From NCBI GenBank assembly GCA_947179485.1, contig OX359248.1, positions 31,257,378-31,321,377 of the forward strand: a DNA stretch of 64,000 bases, read 5' to 3'. The stretch comes from Allacma fusca. Lineage: Eukaryota; Arthropoda; Collembola; Symphypleona; Sminthuridae. This document shows, in pieces, positions 12,507 to 34,098 of this stretch. Position numbers and translations under genes: made by a program. Every line of letters begins with the position of its first letter. Positions within the stretch are counted from its first letter, which is position 1. The notes under the pieces are model-generated. The model was not told the DNA's origin. It ran no database searches and was given only the letters and a program-made list of their open reading frames with translations.

Positions 12507-14497
12507 CAACCGATTTGAATACCGACCTCACGTCGTCCATATGACGGGCACAGGTGACTTGTTCACTTTTTCGCGTTCTTACTTCTGGACTTGTGGCTCC
12601 TATGATGTGAATCCTCTCTCGGACACTTACAAGTTAATACATATAATTTGTAAACCAGTAAAATCTAACCCAACTCCTACACACGTCACCCTATACCCAT
12701 ATCTACCTTTCCTCCATATTATACATCAAGGAGGACATACTCAGATACGCAATCTACCAGGATCGGACTAAACTCAAGACTAAATAAAAGTACGGATGAA
12801 AAAAGAAGCATCTGCTTCAATTCTTGTCGTCCCTTTACTTGAACAGCATGTACGTCTCCGTTATTCCCCTCAACCCTTAAAAATTTCCAATTTACAAAAC
12901 TCCACTCACTACCTGTTGTACCACTGGAAATGTTACTATTATTGAGAACCCCGTGAACACATTTCCAGTCATATGTAAGTACTGTCCATACATATATCTA
13001 TAGGTAAGTATCTATATTTTTATAGACGATGAAAAATGTCCCAAATGCTTAACTAGCTTCCCAACGGTTTATTTCCAGGCTCGAACAGTATCACACCCCA
13101 CGGTCCACATTAAAAATCTATTGTAGTGAAATAATTTACGGCTTTTTTCTAGCCTCTCGCTCTCTTCCCCTTATCAAGCCCTTCACTGAACAAAAAACTT
13201 GTGAAGCTCTTCCTTACTCCTAATGAATGCTGAATATCAGCATTTTTTTTATACCTGCATAATATTTTATTTATATTTGATTGCAATTCATTACAACCGG
13301 ACCAAACAACGGTGTATAAATGTCAAGCATAAAATCTACTTAAATTCCGGTAACCCTTAGCAATTTAAATTTGAAAGCCCCATGTATGTACATAAATACT
13401 TATGCAAATACTGGGCATGCATTTCAGCATTTGCGTATCATTACAACAGAACATTTTGCCCACTGTCAAGTTATTTGTGAAGGAAATATCCAGCGCAGGA
13501 GTATTACCTTTTGATGTCGTTTCAAGCCATGAAATTGTATTACAGTATCTATAATTATGTATGTGTAAGTTTTTTTGTCATACATGGAGAAAATCATTCT
13601 CAAAGGAGAAACTGTAGAGGACTTAAAAGGAAATGGAAAATTGATAAATATTTCCCTCCAGAAAGCTAACTGTCGCCGAGGCCTCTTACAGTCTCATATT
13701 TTATCAGTTTCCCTATATAAGACACTATAAATGTGTAGTATCCACACATATCTATAGATAGATATTTTACTAGGTATTACAGTAAACCTTTTCAGCTCGA
13801 CTATATTTAGTAAAGTGTGTTTGCCAATCAAGTAATCGACGCGATTGGGAAAAGAATTGACACATCCTTTTTAAACCAGGTACATAAATGTGAGTAAAAT
13901 TACATGAAAAAAAAGTGTCGTCGCAAAAATATAATAAAAACGACTTAAGATATATATTCACAGTTATCCTCAAAGGCTTGGCTTCCCCTACATGCATACA
14001 TACATACCCTATGATTCGATTACTTTAAAAAATCCTAATCAAATAAAACGTATGTGTACATTGTGGCACGGATTAAAAAATTATTTGTACAAGGCAGATG
14101 TTTACATCATTACCTATTTACATGGACGGCGTCCAACAACGGAGACTATTTATATAGATACTCCACAACCTAAACCTTTCGGACTCCTCGCGGAAAAATA
14201 AATCATTTTTTATACTCTACTACATTATGCTAATACATAGGACACTCAAAAAAAAATACTTTAAAAAAAAAATCTACACTGTATATTCAATATAACGAAT
14301 GAAGTCAGAGTGAAGCGACCAGCATAATCTAACAACAAGATACCAGCACCAGGGAAACATGACAAAGTACAAAACCTCCACTTGAGCCCTTGTGTACCCA
14401 CACCTTGTAACTTGTAGCAACAAATGAGCTGAGACAACATTACTGTGACAATCTATTTTTACTAAATAAAATCAGCGTGAGCACATATGCATACATT

Positions 14498-14536
14498 ACA
14501 CACACACACACACACACACATACACACACACACACA
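14498..14536. repeat. CA microsatellite
   Basis: (CA)n interrupted once by a T. Confidence 0.9.
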
Positions 14537-17500
14537 AAAGATACAATTACATACATACATACAAATGTACAAAAAATCTCTCATCCCTGAGAACATTTAC
14601 AGATGGTCATTTGTGCAGATTGAAAATCAAAATTCACAATGCAAAGTCCCAAATAATTACAATTAGATGAAGACACAGCACTGACTGACAATCAGTGAGT
14701 GAGATTTCCCTCAACTCAGGTGTGTACATGAGGACAACCTGCCTGTCAATTTACCTTCAGAGAGAGAGAGAGAGTCTATCTTTACCACTAAATCTCTTTA
14801 ATCCCTCATAAGTCATATGCTGTTTACGAATCGGATTAACCACTTCAAACCCTAATATCTAATAGTCAATTCAAGCCTTCCCAATTGCACAACATTGAAT
14901 GCAATTTCAATGAGTAGCATTAAACTCATATGTAGTAGTGGCAAACTGGATACCTTACATAGTCACATCCTATAGAGGAGCATCCCAGTAAATCTTTCCG
15001 ACCCAAATACAATCAATGCTATGATTCTGTTATGACAGTAATGGCCAAATAGTAATTACAGCTCCAATCCCTATAAAATTGATTTTACAGGATCTTTGGA
15101 AATATTCCAATCCATTTGAGAGGCGGGACGTGCGGATCGTGAGAAATTCCTCCCGACCTAGCACATGTTCTCAACAGCTCAAAATCATTCAACTGATGTT
15201 CTTTCTCACTATTGTTCCAACGCCTGGACTTGAACCCCAACACATATATAGATACTACAATAAACATACATTATACTACAAACCAATATATTTTTCCCGG
15301 CGTCATCTTCAAACAAATTTCTATATGTAGGTATACTACAAGAATAGAGCATGGGATTATTTATTAAATCAGCCCAGTACCAAGTCCAAGCCCTATCATT
15401 CAAAATTATAAGATAGTTAACTAATTGAACTAAAAATATCCACTAAAAAAAACATATTACAGTTCAAATAATACCATAATCCAACAAGTTACAACTACAA
15501 CTACTAACAAGTTCAGATAAGCACACTAATTGTAAGAATCCCTGTAAAGTGCATATATCCCGTCCAAAGTTAAATCTCAACTAAAGCAAATATACATAGA
15601 GGTACAAAAGTCCATGCATACACAACGATTCTTAATTCATTGAGCAGAGTCAGCCATTAATTATTAGACATGATGTAACCAACGATCCATTTTAATCCAA
15701 GGTATACAATTTGTATAATACAAATAAGTAACTACGCTAATAATTCTTACGCAACTTGCCATTAGGAACAGCACAAAATAGCCTGCAAAATGGTCTGACG
15801 TATAGATATTATCCTGCCTTCACGTCATTTGTGAATTAAAATCATTAGGTTAAATTATTCCGTATGTCCTCCAATTCCGAAGCATACCCAAGTTCTGGGA
15901 AACAAATAAGTAACCAAAATAATTAAAGGAGCTAGCTATTTATCAAATCATTAATTGTACGTGAACGGCTGTGCTTATAATTAGATACAAAGAGCTAATT
16001 TTTCCTTGCAATTAATTCAAACACGTTCCTGCATTTGATTAAAGGAAGGAACCTTCCTCAATTTTAAGTCACCAAAACATTTAGACTTTTTTTTTTGTTG
16101 CTAAAATATGCCTGGGACAAAGAGTGCCCAACCGACTGCCAGCACACGGTTGCGATAATTGTTACCGCATTGAATATCATAGGAACAGATTGGTTGGATG
16201 TGGCCAAGCACGTGCCCAGCATAAGCCCACAAGGACCATGACAGAAGAATAATAAAACCGCCAGTGTCAGGATATATATGAACACCTGCTTATTACTATT
16301 ACTGTATTAATACCAAGTCCTCCGAAACTTTCTGAAGTCAATCTTTCCATGATTCCATGGAGGAACCTTATACTAGACCCGCACGGTCCTTCCAATAATT
16401 ACTTATCCCCTCTCTTTCCCTCTCTCTCTCTCCCACACACATCTCTTAAATCTTCCGTGGAAACTCTCCTGTTGAGTTCAAAGAGAAAAGGACACTAAAA
16501 AACTCCTCCATCCTCACATTATCCATAATAAATTCAACAAGTACACAAAGCTTTTTGTTTACAATCCCAACTTATTCTCCATCATAGTAAATTATTGCAG
16601 ATGTAAATGTTTTCTTCCTCACACCTTTCTCATTGTATACGTATATCTGCCCAATGTTTCAAAAAAAAAGTAGTTTCTTTTAAGGAAAACCCAGATGACA
16701 AGCAGACGGACCGTTGTCAGTTAATTCTGTCTCCCTCTGCCGCGGTGCCTGCTGCACATTTTTTATAATTCATTTTCCAGCCTCAACCCCAAAAGAAATA
16801 AGAAATAAAAGTCCGACCAGCTCACAGAGGCAGAGGCAGGTGTAAACTTAAGAAAATTATTATTCTTACTACAAACCACACAAGACAAAAACCATCAGGC
16901 GACTCCGTAGTCATTATTGCACACTGCAGTCTAAAAGTAAAAGCTTGAATTTAAAGATAGGGTTTTGCAATTTTTCCTAACTACAAATTTGTCTATGTAC
17001 AGAAAAGTCACAGGGTTCTGTATGTATCTACACTTACATACGTATTTACATACCTATGTATAAAAGTCCATGAAGAAGCCAAATGACTCATGCCGTTTGA
17101 TAGGTTAGAATTACAAATTTTTTTCTCATGTGTTTTTTTTCCTAATCTTTTTGCTATTATGTTGATGCACACCAGATAAAGGTAACGGGGCGTCCGCTCG
17201 GGCACGCGTCAGCTATTAAAATTTCGATACAGTCGGTTAACCAATTTTTTTTGTCTCACTTCTCCCTCCTGAAGAAGGGAAAAAAGCTAAGAGCAACAGC
17301 GGCAGCCACACGACGCTTCAGGCTTTTTTTTCCTACCTTATGTTCTACCCATACACTATCTCTATTACCACTACATTCATACAAACCTGCTACCAACAAT
17401 GCAATGAGACTATCTATGTAAACTATAGTACTCATGTATGTTTCCATTCTCATCCCAAGCACTGGATAGTTTACCCCTTCACTGCACGTCACAAAATAAA

Positions 17501-18046
17501 TGAAATATACAATTACTAGCTGAAATTACTTACTAAAATCCTTACACAGTGACAGAGCCATACATACCTCTACAAATACAAAATCTTATGTATATCAATG
17601 CTGCACCAAAATACATAGATACAAGGTACGAAGGTACACGTATAGATGTACATATATGGAAGATGCGTATAATATAAAAATTAAACCCTAATAAGAAGTA
17701 CTAGCATCATTCAGCAAATAACCCTGTGAAGGTACGTATGTATTTACATACGAACTCTACCTTTAAAATGTACCAATAATAGCTACCCAGGCAGCACTAT
17801 TACCATCATCTGTTGTCTTTTCTGCTTTCTGACTAAACCTGAGCTTTCAGTGGAAATTCATCATTAAATACCAAACCAACACACTCTGATGAGTGTAAAA
17901 GTCCCCCCAGAACGCAATTTAAAGGGAGCACAGACTAGTATTCCAGAGCTCACTAAAAACTCCCGTACGGAGAGAGGAGCAGAGAGTCTATCACGTCTGC
18001 CTGACTGTGGTTGTAAAACCTGAAAGGTTTGCACCATGTTCCCATC

Positions 18047-18049
<3 letters not shown>

Positions 18050-18104
<55 letters not shown>

Positions 18105-18118
18105 GGGGAGAGAGAGAG
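18050..18118. repeat. GA microsatellite
   Basis: About 69 bp of (GA)n with AAAG and GGGG interruptions, the longest purine tract of the 3.5-25.7 kb interval. Confidence 0.95.
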
Positions 18119-21100
18119 ACAAGCACGGGCTCATCCTCAGAAAAAATAGCTCCAGTTAAATAAGTGTACATACACAAAAAAGGCATACATCAAATACTAC
18201 AGGGGAAGTTACCATTTGTGCGTCAGGTGTCAATCGGAAGAGCTTCAACCCTCGTCTTTTTCTTCACTGTTTTTCATACTGGGATATTTCAGGAGTAACT
18301 ACCTAAAACACTACAGGTTTGTTCCCCAGTCCAACCCCGTATGTACAATTATGTTAGAAATGTTAGAAAGAGTACCTATGTATAATAATCAAACTACATT
18401 ACACCGGCGTGTGCTACCCATCACACAGTTTTTGGGAAGGACACGAGGGCTAATACGTACAGAATTTCTTCCGATTTCCCAAATCCAAAACTATCAAAGG
18501 AGTCTCGAGGCTTGGTCTATACATAGATACATACATACATCCCACTAGTACAAATTCATTTGTACATAACTTGTACGATATAATATCCTTGATCCATATA
18601 TCTATAACATTGTATCTCCAACAAAGTAGTAGTTTATACATATACAGCTTCCATGATATATGTGGATACATATGTTGGAAATCCATTGAAGCGTATTAAG
18701 AAGGTGTAAGTAACAAACAACATTTGTACCTTAATGCACATACATATACTAACAGTTACTCCTTGAATGATGACGATGATGAGCGACAAGATAGACAAGC
18801 AGACACCGGTAGGGTATCACGCTTCAAACTTGCTACCAACAGCAATAAAGCAACTGTCCAACCAACCGTACTATTACTCTACTATATAGGATTCATCCCC
18901 TCTGCATGACATGTGCCTCTAATCTACTTCTCCACGTTTCCCCTTTCCCGATGTGAGAAACAACAACACAAAAAAACCCGCTATAGGTAAGGATCAACTC
19001 ATCACAGAGACATTAGGTTTCAGCATACTGTACATACAGTATCTGTGTATACGCACATTAATCACCCCAAATAATTATTACAGAAAAATTCAATGCTAAC
19101 CCCCACCGAAACGATCGTGTAATAATAACTTTAGCACCAACCTAGATTCCTAACTAACCCCTTAAGCAGAGGAACCAATGATCTTGAAATGTGCTGGAAC
19201 GAGGATACAAAAATCTCAAATTATTGAACTGCGAGCATGTGCTTAAGTTTCCTCAACAATTCCCTCGCAATTATTCACAAAGAATCCAAGTAATAGCCAT
19301 TGATGTCAACAACTAACAAGTCTTTTCAAAATAAAAATATTTTTGTAGGCAGGAACGCTACTACAATTCCGTGAGAAATTCCTAAAAATGAGTGATAAAA
19401 AATAATAACAATTTTATAGTAACGACACTTGCATCACCGCTTCATATTTACACTAACTTAGAGTAAACTCTCTAAGGTCAGTGATACTCTGGTAAGAGTT
19501 GAAAGACAAGGCAGACGATCATACATAGCATAGATGAGAGTATTGCAGAACTAAAAAAATAATGTGAAATAATGAAACTAATCAATGGCAGAAGAAAAAA
19601 AACTGAAGGGAAAAAAATCCTTGAGTGATTCCTATTACCATGAGCTAGAGGATAATTGTGCATAAAGGATCCACTCAGAAGGTGGACTCATGCATTTAAA
19701 CTGAGTGACTGCTCAAGTCAAAGCGGAGGCCAATAATAATTATTTATCGTCTTGTCTATATCTACTGTGAATCAATTTCCTACAATTTCTTCCCTGACAT
19801 GCAAATTATTACACACTTGAATTGTCTCTCGATTGGGACTCCCTACACTCACTCACAATCAGTAAGGCAAGGCCGAGCCCAAAAGACCCACTAAAATAAT
19901 TAGGCACATACTTCCCCAGTTTTTTGATCTTGTACTAGTAGTGCAATGTGAAGCCTCGTAATTCCTCATATGCTCAAGCTACAAAAGGTAAGTAAGTACA
20001 CGCAAAAACAGAGACTTTTCAGTACAGCCCCAGTACTACAAACATACAATCAAGCATTGTGTTTATACTACATAAAAGTAGACGGTCATACAAAATATTG
20101 GCATAGGTGCTCATCACAAGTCATAGTTATAGTAGAAGTAGAGCCCAGTGAGGTATTCCATGTATTTAATATATTTGCACAGAAAGCCCTATTATTCCTC
20201 CTTTGCTATCACTCACGGCTGAGGGGCCCAACCAATAAATACAATTTCCTTCATGTATGCCTAATACACAGTTTCGGATCTCGTGTATGCACACAAACAG
20301 GAAAATAATACTGATAAAACCGTCTACTGATAAATGAGCATGATTTCCTTGCTCGTTAATACACATAAGACATTTACCTGCTTTCCACCCTTGTACATTA
20401 CATCACATTACAGACATACATATGTGTATAGATTCCGTATCTATAATGTAGTATGTAGCCTAGTCTTCCATTAAGGGACAACTCCTCAGTCAGTCATGTC
20501 GAACTTATGCACACTCCTGATAACAACTTACCAATAATACCAATAGCAATTTACATAAACTGACATTATGCACACTCCCAGTACTACTACTGTACTCAAA
20601 GGGGATACCATGGCATATGGCTTTTGTCGTGCTTGCTCACTCTGATTTGATTTCGTGCTCCACAACTCACCCGCCTCGACCAAAGTTTAAAAGAGGTTAA
20701 AGTAGTTTTTGATGGAAGCATGTTGCATTTTTCAGCAGGAAGAAACCCAAGATTGAATGTCCATCGGCATAATTAAGGAATGAGCCATTTGATGCATGGG
20801 CCATCACTCACTCAAACTTATCCATTTATAATTTCCAAGTACTACTTATGTACTATGCATAGGACTGGGGTTTAAGTACTGGACACACACACACACGGAC
20901 CCAAACCAAAGGCTATGCCCACATTCATTTACTTACTATATGAAAGTGTATCTGTACAATACATATACATCTGGTCCCAAACAACACTTCCTAACCGCAC
21001 CGTCTATTACGTATATATGTATAAGGTCCGCCGAGCACGCATCACAGTCCTATATGTCAAGCTATTAGGGAAACAATAAGAAGAGCCAAATGACAAACTG

Positions 21101-21553
21101 GTCACTGTGGGAGAACCAGTGTCATGATTGGGGAAATCGGAGCAAGCAAAGAAGTTTACAAACGGAAGGAGGACTTGTATGATGGTACGCATACGTAGAT
21201 ATACATACATACATTCATCTAAATAGTAGGAAACACACATAATGCACGTATCCCCATATATCACTATATAATTATCAACTGCTTATGCCCCTTCATTCTC
21301 TCCTTCCCAATAAGTCCCACACCGTATCCTTTAATAGACCATCATATAATACGGACAATCACAGGGACGGGCAAATCGATTGAGCTCTTTCTGTCTCTCT
21401 AAGTAAAACTCACACCCTCTGACTGAGTCAAAGTCACACTATTTTACATACACATATATGTAATTATACATAATATGTATCCAAATGTGTATTTTACCTT
21501 CACCCTAAAAAGCTTCTTTCCTTTTCCCCTTTACTCACTCCACTCACTCACAG

Positions 21554-21564
<11 letters not shown>

Positions 21565-21600
<36 letters not shown>
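21565..21600. repeat. CA microsatellite
   Basis: Pure (CA)n of about 36 bp. Confidence 0.95.
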
Positions 21601-21601
<1 letters not shown>

Positions 21602-22693
21602 TTACCTTAAGACAGATTATAATAAGAAATATTGAGAAATTCATGCACGCAATGTTTTTCCCCTCCATATAAAAATCCGAATGTCAAATCAATACAGAAT
21701 AAACAATAATTACTTAACATTTGAGACAACAATCTGCCTCATAATAGAGTCATTTCCGCACATACAGACAACCACAGGCAATGGCTAAATGTTCCTTTTC
21801 TTAACTGTTAGAATAATAGGTGGATAATTTCCGGAGGGCTCCGTAGGATTCGCCCTGAAAAGAATTTAATTCCATTTCTTATATGACTGAGAAAATCTCA
21901 ACGTTTAGTGATTGCAAAATATACTTTTCCCTCATCAACCTGTAGCCCTGATGATGGTGATTTCCCCCTTAATTTCTCCTTACTTAATTTTTTTCCCTCT
22001 GCTATTAGTCACACACATACATATGGTTTGATACCTCATCGCGGGGATGGGGAAATAAATACGTATTATTTCATTTTTTTTTCCTAGAGGAGTTCAGTAG
22101 CCGCGACGAAGTTTATTAAAATTATGGTGACACTATTTCTTTATTAGATATAGAACATAGTACTTAGGTATGTAAAAGGTACGGACCGGATTCTCCCTTT
22201 ATACAGTATTGACGGAAAAATTCGTTAATCTTTCATGCCATTTAGGAATCCGGACGGGACGGCAACACAACCAAAAGTGTGTGTGCATGTAAAAGGATGA
22301 GTAATAATGCGTGGATTTTTCATTTCCCTCTAATTGTTGTTCGAACTACGAACGGAGGGATGGTATGTAAAGGCGGAGGGAAAAAGAACTCAATTCGTAC
22401 TGAATCAGAGATGGTTGTAAGTATCAGAAAAGAAGGCCCAATGTACATATGTACATAGTACATACATAGGTCTGCTCAAGTATGTTCCTACTGTCTCATA
22501 TGATATATGTGGACTGTAGTAGTGCATAATCTTGAGCTGAGTGGAAAGTAAAGGCGGTATGGACGGAGACTCAAGCATATCCGGAGCGGAGCATAATCAA
22601 ATCGGGGACGAGCCCGAGAGTTCATAAAGATTTCACGAGCATATCGACACATCATACGGACCATTGAAAGAGAACCAAAAGGTCTGACGAACG

Positions 22694-22695
<2 letters not shown>

Positions 22696-22729
<34 letters not shown>
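22696..22729. repeat. GA microsatellite
   Basis: Pure (GA)n of about 34 bp. Confidence 0.95.
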
Positions 22730-22732
<3 letters not shown>

Positions 22733-24417
22733 GGCCTGCAAAGTTGCCAACCAAATCGTTTGGGGTAACTTCACTTGCTCTTCAACTTAAGTTCCGGGAT
22801 ACTCACGCAGAGACGTATGCACACCCATCCAGATAGTCACTTTCACACACACGGACAATGGTCCGAATCAAATCCTGCTACGCGTGTAAGCCCAAAACAT
22901 TGTATCTTATGCATTCGTACACGCTGTCAATACACACAAAAAAAACTCAAGCTCCACCTACTAAAACGAGTAGGAAAAATCCGTGAAAATTTCCCTTCCA
23001 TAGCACGGCTAGTATTCCAATACAGGGCACTTGGAGATTGGACAGGGAAGACAAACTTTGTCAACAACTGGATGACAGGACATCAGATGTATACAGAATT
23101 ATTTGCCTTTTGAACTTAAATTCCTTCTACGAATTAAAAAAAAAATTCCGAATATCAAATACTTGAGATTTCCAAATATTCCCAGTACCCTTGACCAATC
23201 TATAGATAAGCTTGGATACAATTAATTAATCAAAACAGAAAAATTCACAACATCCTCCCCCCTCCATGATTTACAGTGAGACTCTCAAAGCTCAAATAAT
23301 AATAATGATCCCAAGCCGTATTGCAAATCACGTTTAAAACTTGAAGAAATCTAATATTTCACAATAATTTCAAGAATTTCCTCCAACCTTTGATAAAAAT
23401 CCCCTTATCGAAGCCCTCCACCAACAAAAACATCTTATCAGTGTCAACCCACAAGAAACTTGGGAAATCATCCAGGAAATGCAAGGCAATTCCAAAGGAA
23501 TCAATTCACCATGAAATATCTTCAAGAAAATCCTCTGTAAATTGATACGCAGAGGACGGCCCGAGCAATATAAAACCTCTGGAATCTGAGCATGTTTCAA
23601 ATTCCTTATATGTATCTATCTATCTACACCTACCTACCTACCTACTCACACTCCTTCCGTCCCTTATCGTCCCAAGTTCCATCCTGTTTTCAATCATCGC
23701 AAAATATAACCTCTACAGCATCCGATTAAAAATATCATTTACGACTCACACTCAGTAAACTGATGCCCTTCTCAAACAATAGCATCTCGTACGGATCTTG
23801 CCCAAGAAACTTCCACCTCACGCTATAAAATCAGTTCTTACACACAGTACTCACGACATTACATAATATGATTGCACATTAATTCAATCAAAATCAAATG
23901 AAAACTTTCCGTCAATTTCAAAATGCTACCATTTTTTAAAATTCCATGAGGAGTTGATGAGCATTGAGGCCAGGATTGGGACATAGAGGGAAAGCATGTC
24001 TGTATGTATGTAATAATTATGTATACCCACCCTCAGAATCATCCTCGTTCTTCAGATAAATATCATCCCGTAGTAAACACTATACTTGATCCCGTTGCCA
24101 CCAAAACCTTTATCTTCTCTGTCTCATTGGCGTTTTGGGCTGAGGCAGTAATGAGCAAATACTTAAGGACGAGGTAACCGAGTACATACAAAGAGATACA
24201 CATACATACATACACTTACAAAGTAAGCAGAGGACGATTGTGCATGATCCGAACTGTATTAGACACATACATATAATTACATATGTAGAAGCTCACATAG
24301 TATCCACACCATGGTTATAGTCAAAAGCCAGATATAGGAAAAAGTTTATTGGGAGTTGGAGCAAAGTAAAAAGAGGTGAGGATTCATCAAGCGCTCGGTT
24401 GCTGTTACTACTTACTA

Positions 24418-24450
24418 CGACTACTACTGCTGCTGTTGCTGCTGCTGCTG
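24418..24450. repeat. Mixed CTA/CTG trinucleotide repeat
   Basis: ACT units grade into TGC units. It is CAG-type on the minus strand, but no coding context was found. Confidence 0.8.
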
Positions 24451-25110
24451 ATATCACCTGCTCTGCTACTCCTCTTCGCCTCTTAATACCTCCCTCCGCA
24501 ACCGAATGACTGACTCAAGTGGAACTTCTGACTTACCTACCGACAGCAGTCTACCTTTCCGCATTCATCCTCAGTCTCATTCATTCCGGAGAACATAAAG
24601 CATTCCAATGCTCCAGCCCACGTTGAGAGTCTACTACCAACACCATATCCTATTTATACACAAGTACTACTAGCACCTATCCCCTGGAAATAGACCCGAT
24701 CCTTACCTTCCACATGTAATTACAGGGATACTCCTCAGTCCTCATAAACGATCCCTAGTACACTTGCAAATCTCCTTTAATCTACTCAGAAATTGAGTGA
24801 CACTCTCCTCAACTACTAACTCTACACAAGAACACTGACTGACTGACAAGTGAGACACCAAATAATCAGGGAGCTATCCGAACAGCTAGAGGATAAAACA
24901 CCAAATCATAAATACCTCTGACTCATCCCCTAATAGTAGGTTTTAACTTTCTTCAACTGTTTACATGCCACATGCATATCTCCTCACAATCAGAGTTTTC
25001 AAACCGGTCCTCCAAGAGTTTTCTACTTCTCACGTATAATAACAATCCTACTATACTCGCCGCTCAACAGTGTTGTGTTTGAGTTTGTGTGTGTGTTGTG
25101 TGTGACTGTG

Positions 25111-25114
<4 letters not shown>

Positions 25115-25146
<32 letters not shown>
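25115..25146. repeat. CT microsatellite upstream of sens
   Basis: (CT)n about 550 bp upstream of the proposed sens start codon, next to an imperfect GT run. (CT/GA)n tracts can bind GAGA-type factors in arthropods; this is only a possibility here. Confidence 0.85.
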
Positions 25147-25151
<5 letters not shown>

Positions 25152-25700
25152 GTGCATACGTGTATCTATGTGAAAGCAGACATACCATGAAAGGAAAAAA
25201 TAACTGGAAAAATTGGTTGAAGAAGTTACATATAGAGCTAAAAAGTAAATAGACTGTCAATACTGCCTATTATTATTACTTGCATTATTAAAAGTCACTA
25301 TACACACATTCGATTTCAAAACAGAGTTCCTTTCTCGACTCAACCAGTCACACATCTCCGTCTTGACTGAAAACTAAACTGTAAGTCAGCTCTTGTAAAA
25401 TAATAGGAGTGAGAGTAGAGAAATATTTTTCTGGTCGAATCCCACCAATAAACACTCAGTCCCATTGAACGTAATTATGTTTTTCATTTAACGCTGTCAC
25501 ACATAACAAGTGACAAGTGCACACGACACATGTACACATCCTTGTGCTCTCTCTCACCAGTATATTTCAAAAATAATTCAACCGGGACTCGTATATCTGT
25601 AATATAAACTTGTAAAAGGACACACGTTGGAGCTACTGCAAAAGGAGCTACGAGTAATTATACGTATAATCTACATATCTACACATAACACTGCACCAGC

Positions 25701-32085
<6,385 letters not shown>

Positions 32086-32219
32086 ACCCTATTAGTGAAG
32101 TTTATCAACCTTATCCAGTTCAGGAAAAATCTCAAATTGAGGAAAACAAAAAACACAAAAGGTAATTACGGTTCCTCTTTTGCATCAACTTTTCATTACG
32201 GAGACATTCCTACTACTCT

Positions 32220-32225
32220 AATAAA
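32220..32225 (+). terminator. sens: Probable polyadenylation signal of sens
   Basis: AATAAA is the first canonical hexamer after the sens stop codon, 135 nt downstream. A second AATAAA lies near 32717. Confidence 0.45.
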
Positions 32226-34098
32226 GAGAAGAAAAAAATAACTCCTCAAAAAGGCTAAAACCAGTGAAACTACATATATTTAAATATCAATTCTACCACA
32301 CAAAAAACTGAATTAGCTATAGTTGTCTGTGAGTGTATGTGTGTGTATTCAACGTGTTGAATTAAAACTCCACCCATTTATTCCCCCTTTCAACCTATAT
32401 ATGTCACTATGTATAATTATGTACGTACTACATTCGAGTCCCGCACTAAATACTATATATTTTATATGTTATTTGCTACTACATAAAAAAAAAGAAGCAT
32501 CAGTTCTGTAAATACGAAAACCTTTGAAAGGTTCACGTTGTTATCTATTCCTTTTTCTTAATGGAGGAAATTGCTATATATATGTACGAACCTCTCCAAG
32601 CTCAATATATACTAATAAGGTAGCTTATATATATATATATATAGATACAGAGATACGAGTTGAAGTAAAGATTTTGACGATAGTGTGGCTAGCACATTGT
32701 AAACGTTTTTGCCTAAAATAAATCCAACACGCAGTATGAAAGTAGCTTTAGCTAAAACTATTACTACGACTACAACTCCTACAGTAGATGATACATAGAG
32801 ATAAGAAATGAAACCAAAATTCCAAGCCAATGTTATTAATGTATGTAGATCTTATATATATATATGGACTAGTCTTTATATAATTTTAAACTTCATTCCG
32901 GTTATGTCCATGCACACTATAATTAGTAAATTACGACGACCACCATATTAATTAGAGAATCTGCACAAAACCTTAGGTAACTTTTAGTTAAGTGGAGAGA
33001 AGCACAAAAGTACTCTACGTATGTAGTAGAAGACAAGCAACCTACAGAAATCTCCCTCAAAGAGGTACATCACTTATCAATATATATACAAAAACGGAAC
33101 CTTCTCCGATATCTGCGCAAAACGTGGCAGAAAGGTACTAATGACTTGAAATGATACCCTTTACGAAGCACTAATTACAAGGGGAAAATGTAAAAGTTGG
33201 AAATTATACCTTGAGCAAAATTGAGCGTTTAAAACATGAAAAGTCCACTGGAATGTAAATTGTTACTACTACTACTACTACTACTGCTAAAACAAAACCC
33301 ATCCATTAATTCCAAAGAATATTTAAGCTAATTAATAAAGTGCCTTCAAATTAATTTCTCATACTCCGGAGTTCATATTATTTAATCGTACACAGCACTC
33401 CAAAACTATTACATTCTCATTCCGACATTCAGTAAGTGTACACGAGGCCTGATGATAGGCACGGGGGTAGATGTTGTTATTCCCTTCTTCGAAAAGTAAA
33501 GTTTTCTCCTTAAGGAGAAGGAATTTCCGAAAGACGATATATGGAATCAGGTAAATATTGAAATTTTAATTCCCCACGTACAAGTCTCTCCTTATACATT
33601 TCCCATGACTTGTCTCCTGCCAAAATACACTCCTGCAATATGCACAGGGCTCAAGAGCTTTTGAGGGACCGTTTAACACGTGAACATGAGAAATAAAGTG
33701 TTATTTTCCGCTGCTTTGTTTTCTTTCCAACTGCTACGTAATGTAATAACTAATGCAAATCAATACACACACTTATAGACTCTTGGACACATAAACAAGG
33801 GAAGAGAACAGTTCAAATCACATACTTTTGATGAGACCTACTATGTACTTTCATTCCCACTCATAAGCACACACTCGCTTCCTCTCTCCCTTCATAATTT
33901 ATCAACCCATATCAATTTACACTATTCTGGCAAGTTACTCCTTTCCCCATATCCACTCACTACTTTAAATCACGCTTCCTATAAATTTCTCATGCATGAA
34001 CCTTAGCGGGCGGTTAATTATTAACCATCAAAGCAATACATTTCCAGTCAACGAGACCCGAAATCTAACTTTCCAAAATCCGATCGATTACTATACAC

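Larger units (their letters stand above)
3537..25700. other. About 22 kb without a recognised gene between two divergent zinc-finger genes
   Basis: No exon with recognisable homology was found on either strand. The plus strand is notably A/C-rich over most of it. It contains many microsatellites and a 10-bp minisatellite. The stretch 4.4-5.75 kb is locally richer in CpG (CGCAC, CCGG and CGACGA motifs) and could hold the 5' exon or promoter of the minus-strand gene; no supporting ATG/donor pair was found there. The interval must include the promoters of both flanking genes. Confidence 0.6.

Noticed and set aside
12370..12771. 133-codon open frame on the plus strand
   Set aside because: A third of it is an Arg-Glu repeat translated from a GA microsatellite; the rest shows no recognisable homology or splice-site pairing.
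15200..15260. tRNA B-box-like word (GGGGTTCAAGTCC on the minus strand)
   Set aside because: No A-box, acceptor stem or cloverleaf could be assembled around it; it could be a fragment of a tRNA-derived SINE but nothing else supports that.
16064..16285. Minus-strand short ORF resembling a secreted peptide with a hydrophobic start
   Set aside because: It lacks an ATG at the frame start, is very short, and hydrophobic runs are common in T-rich sequence.
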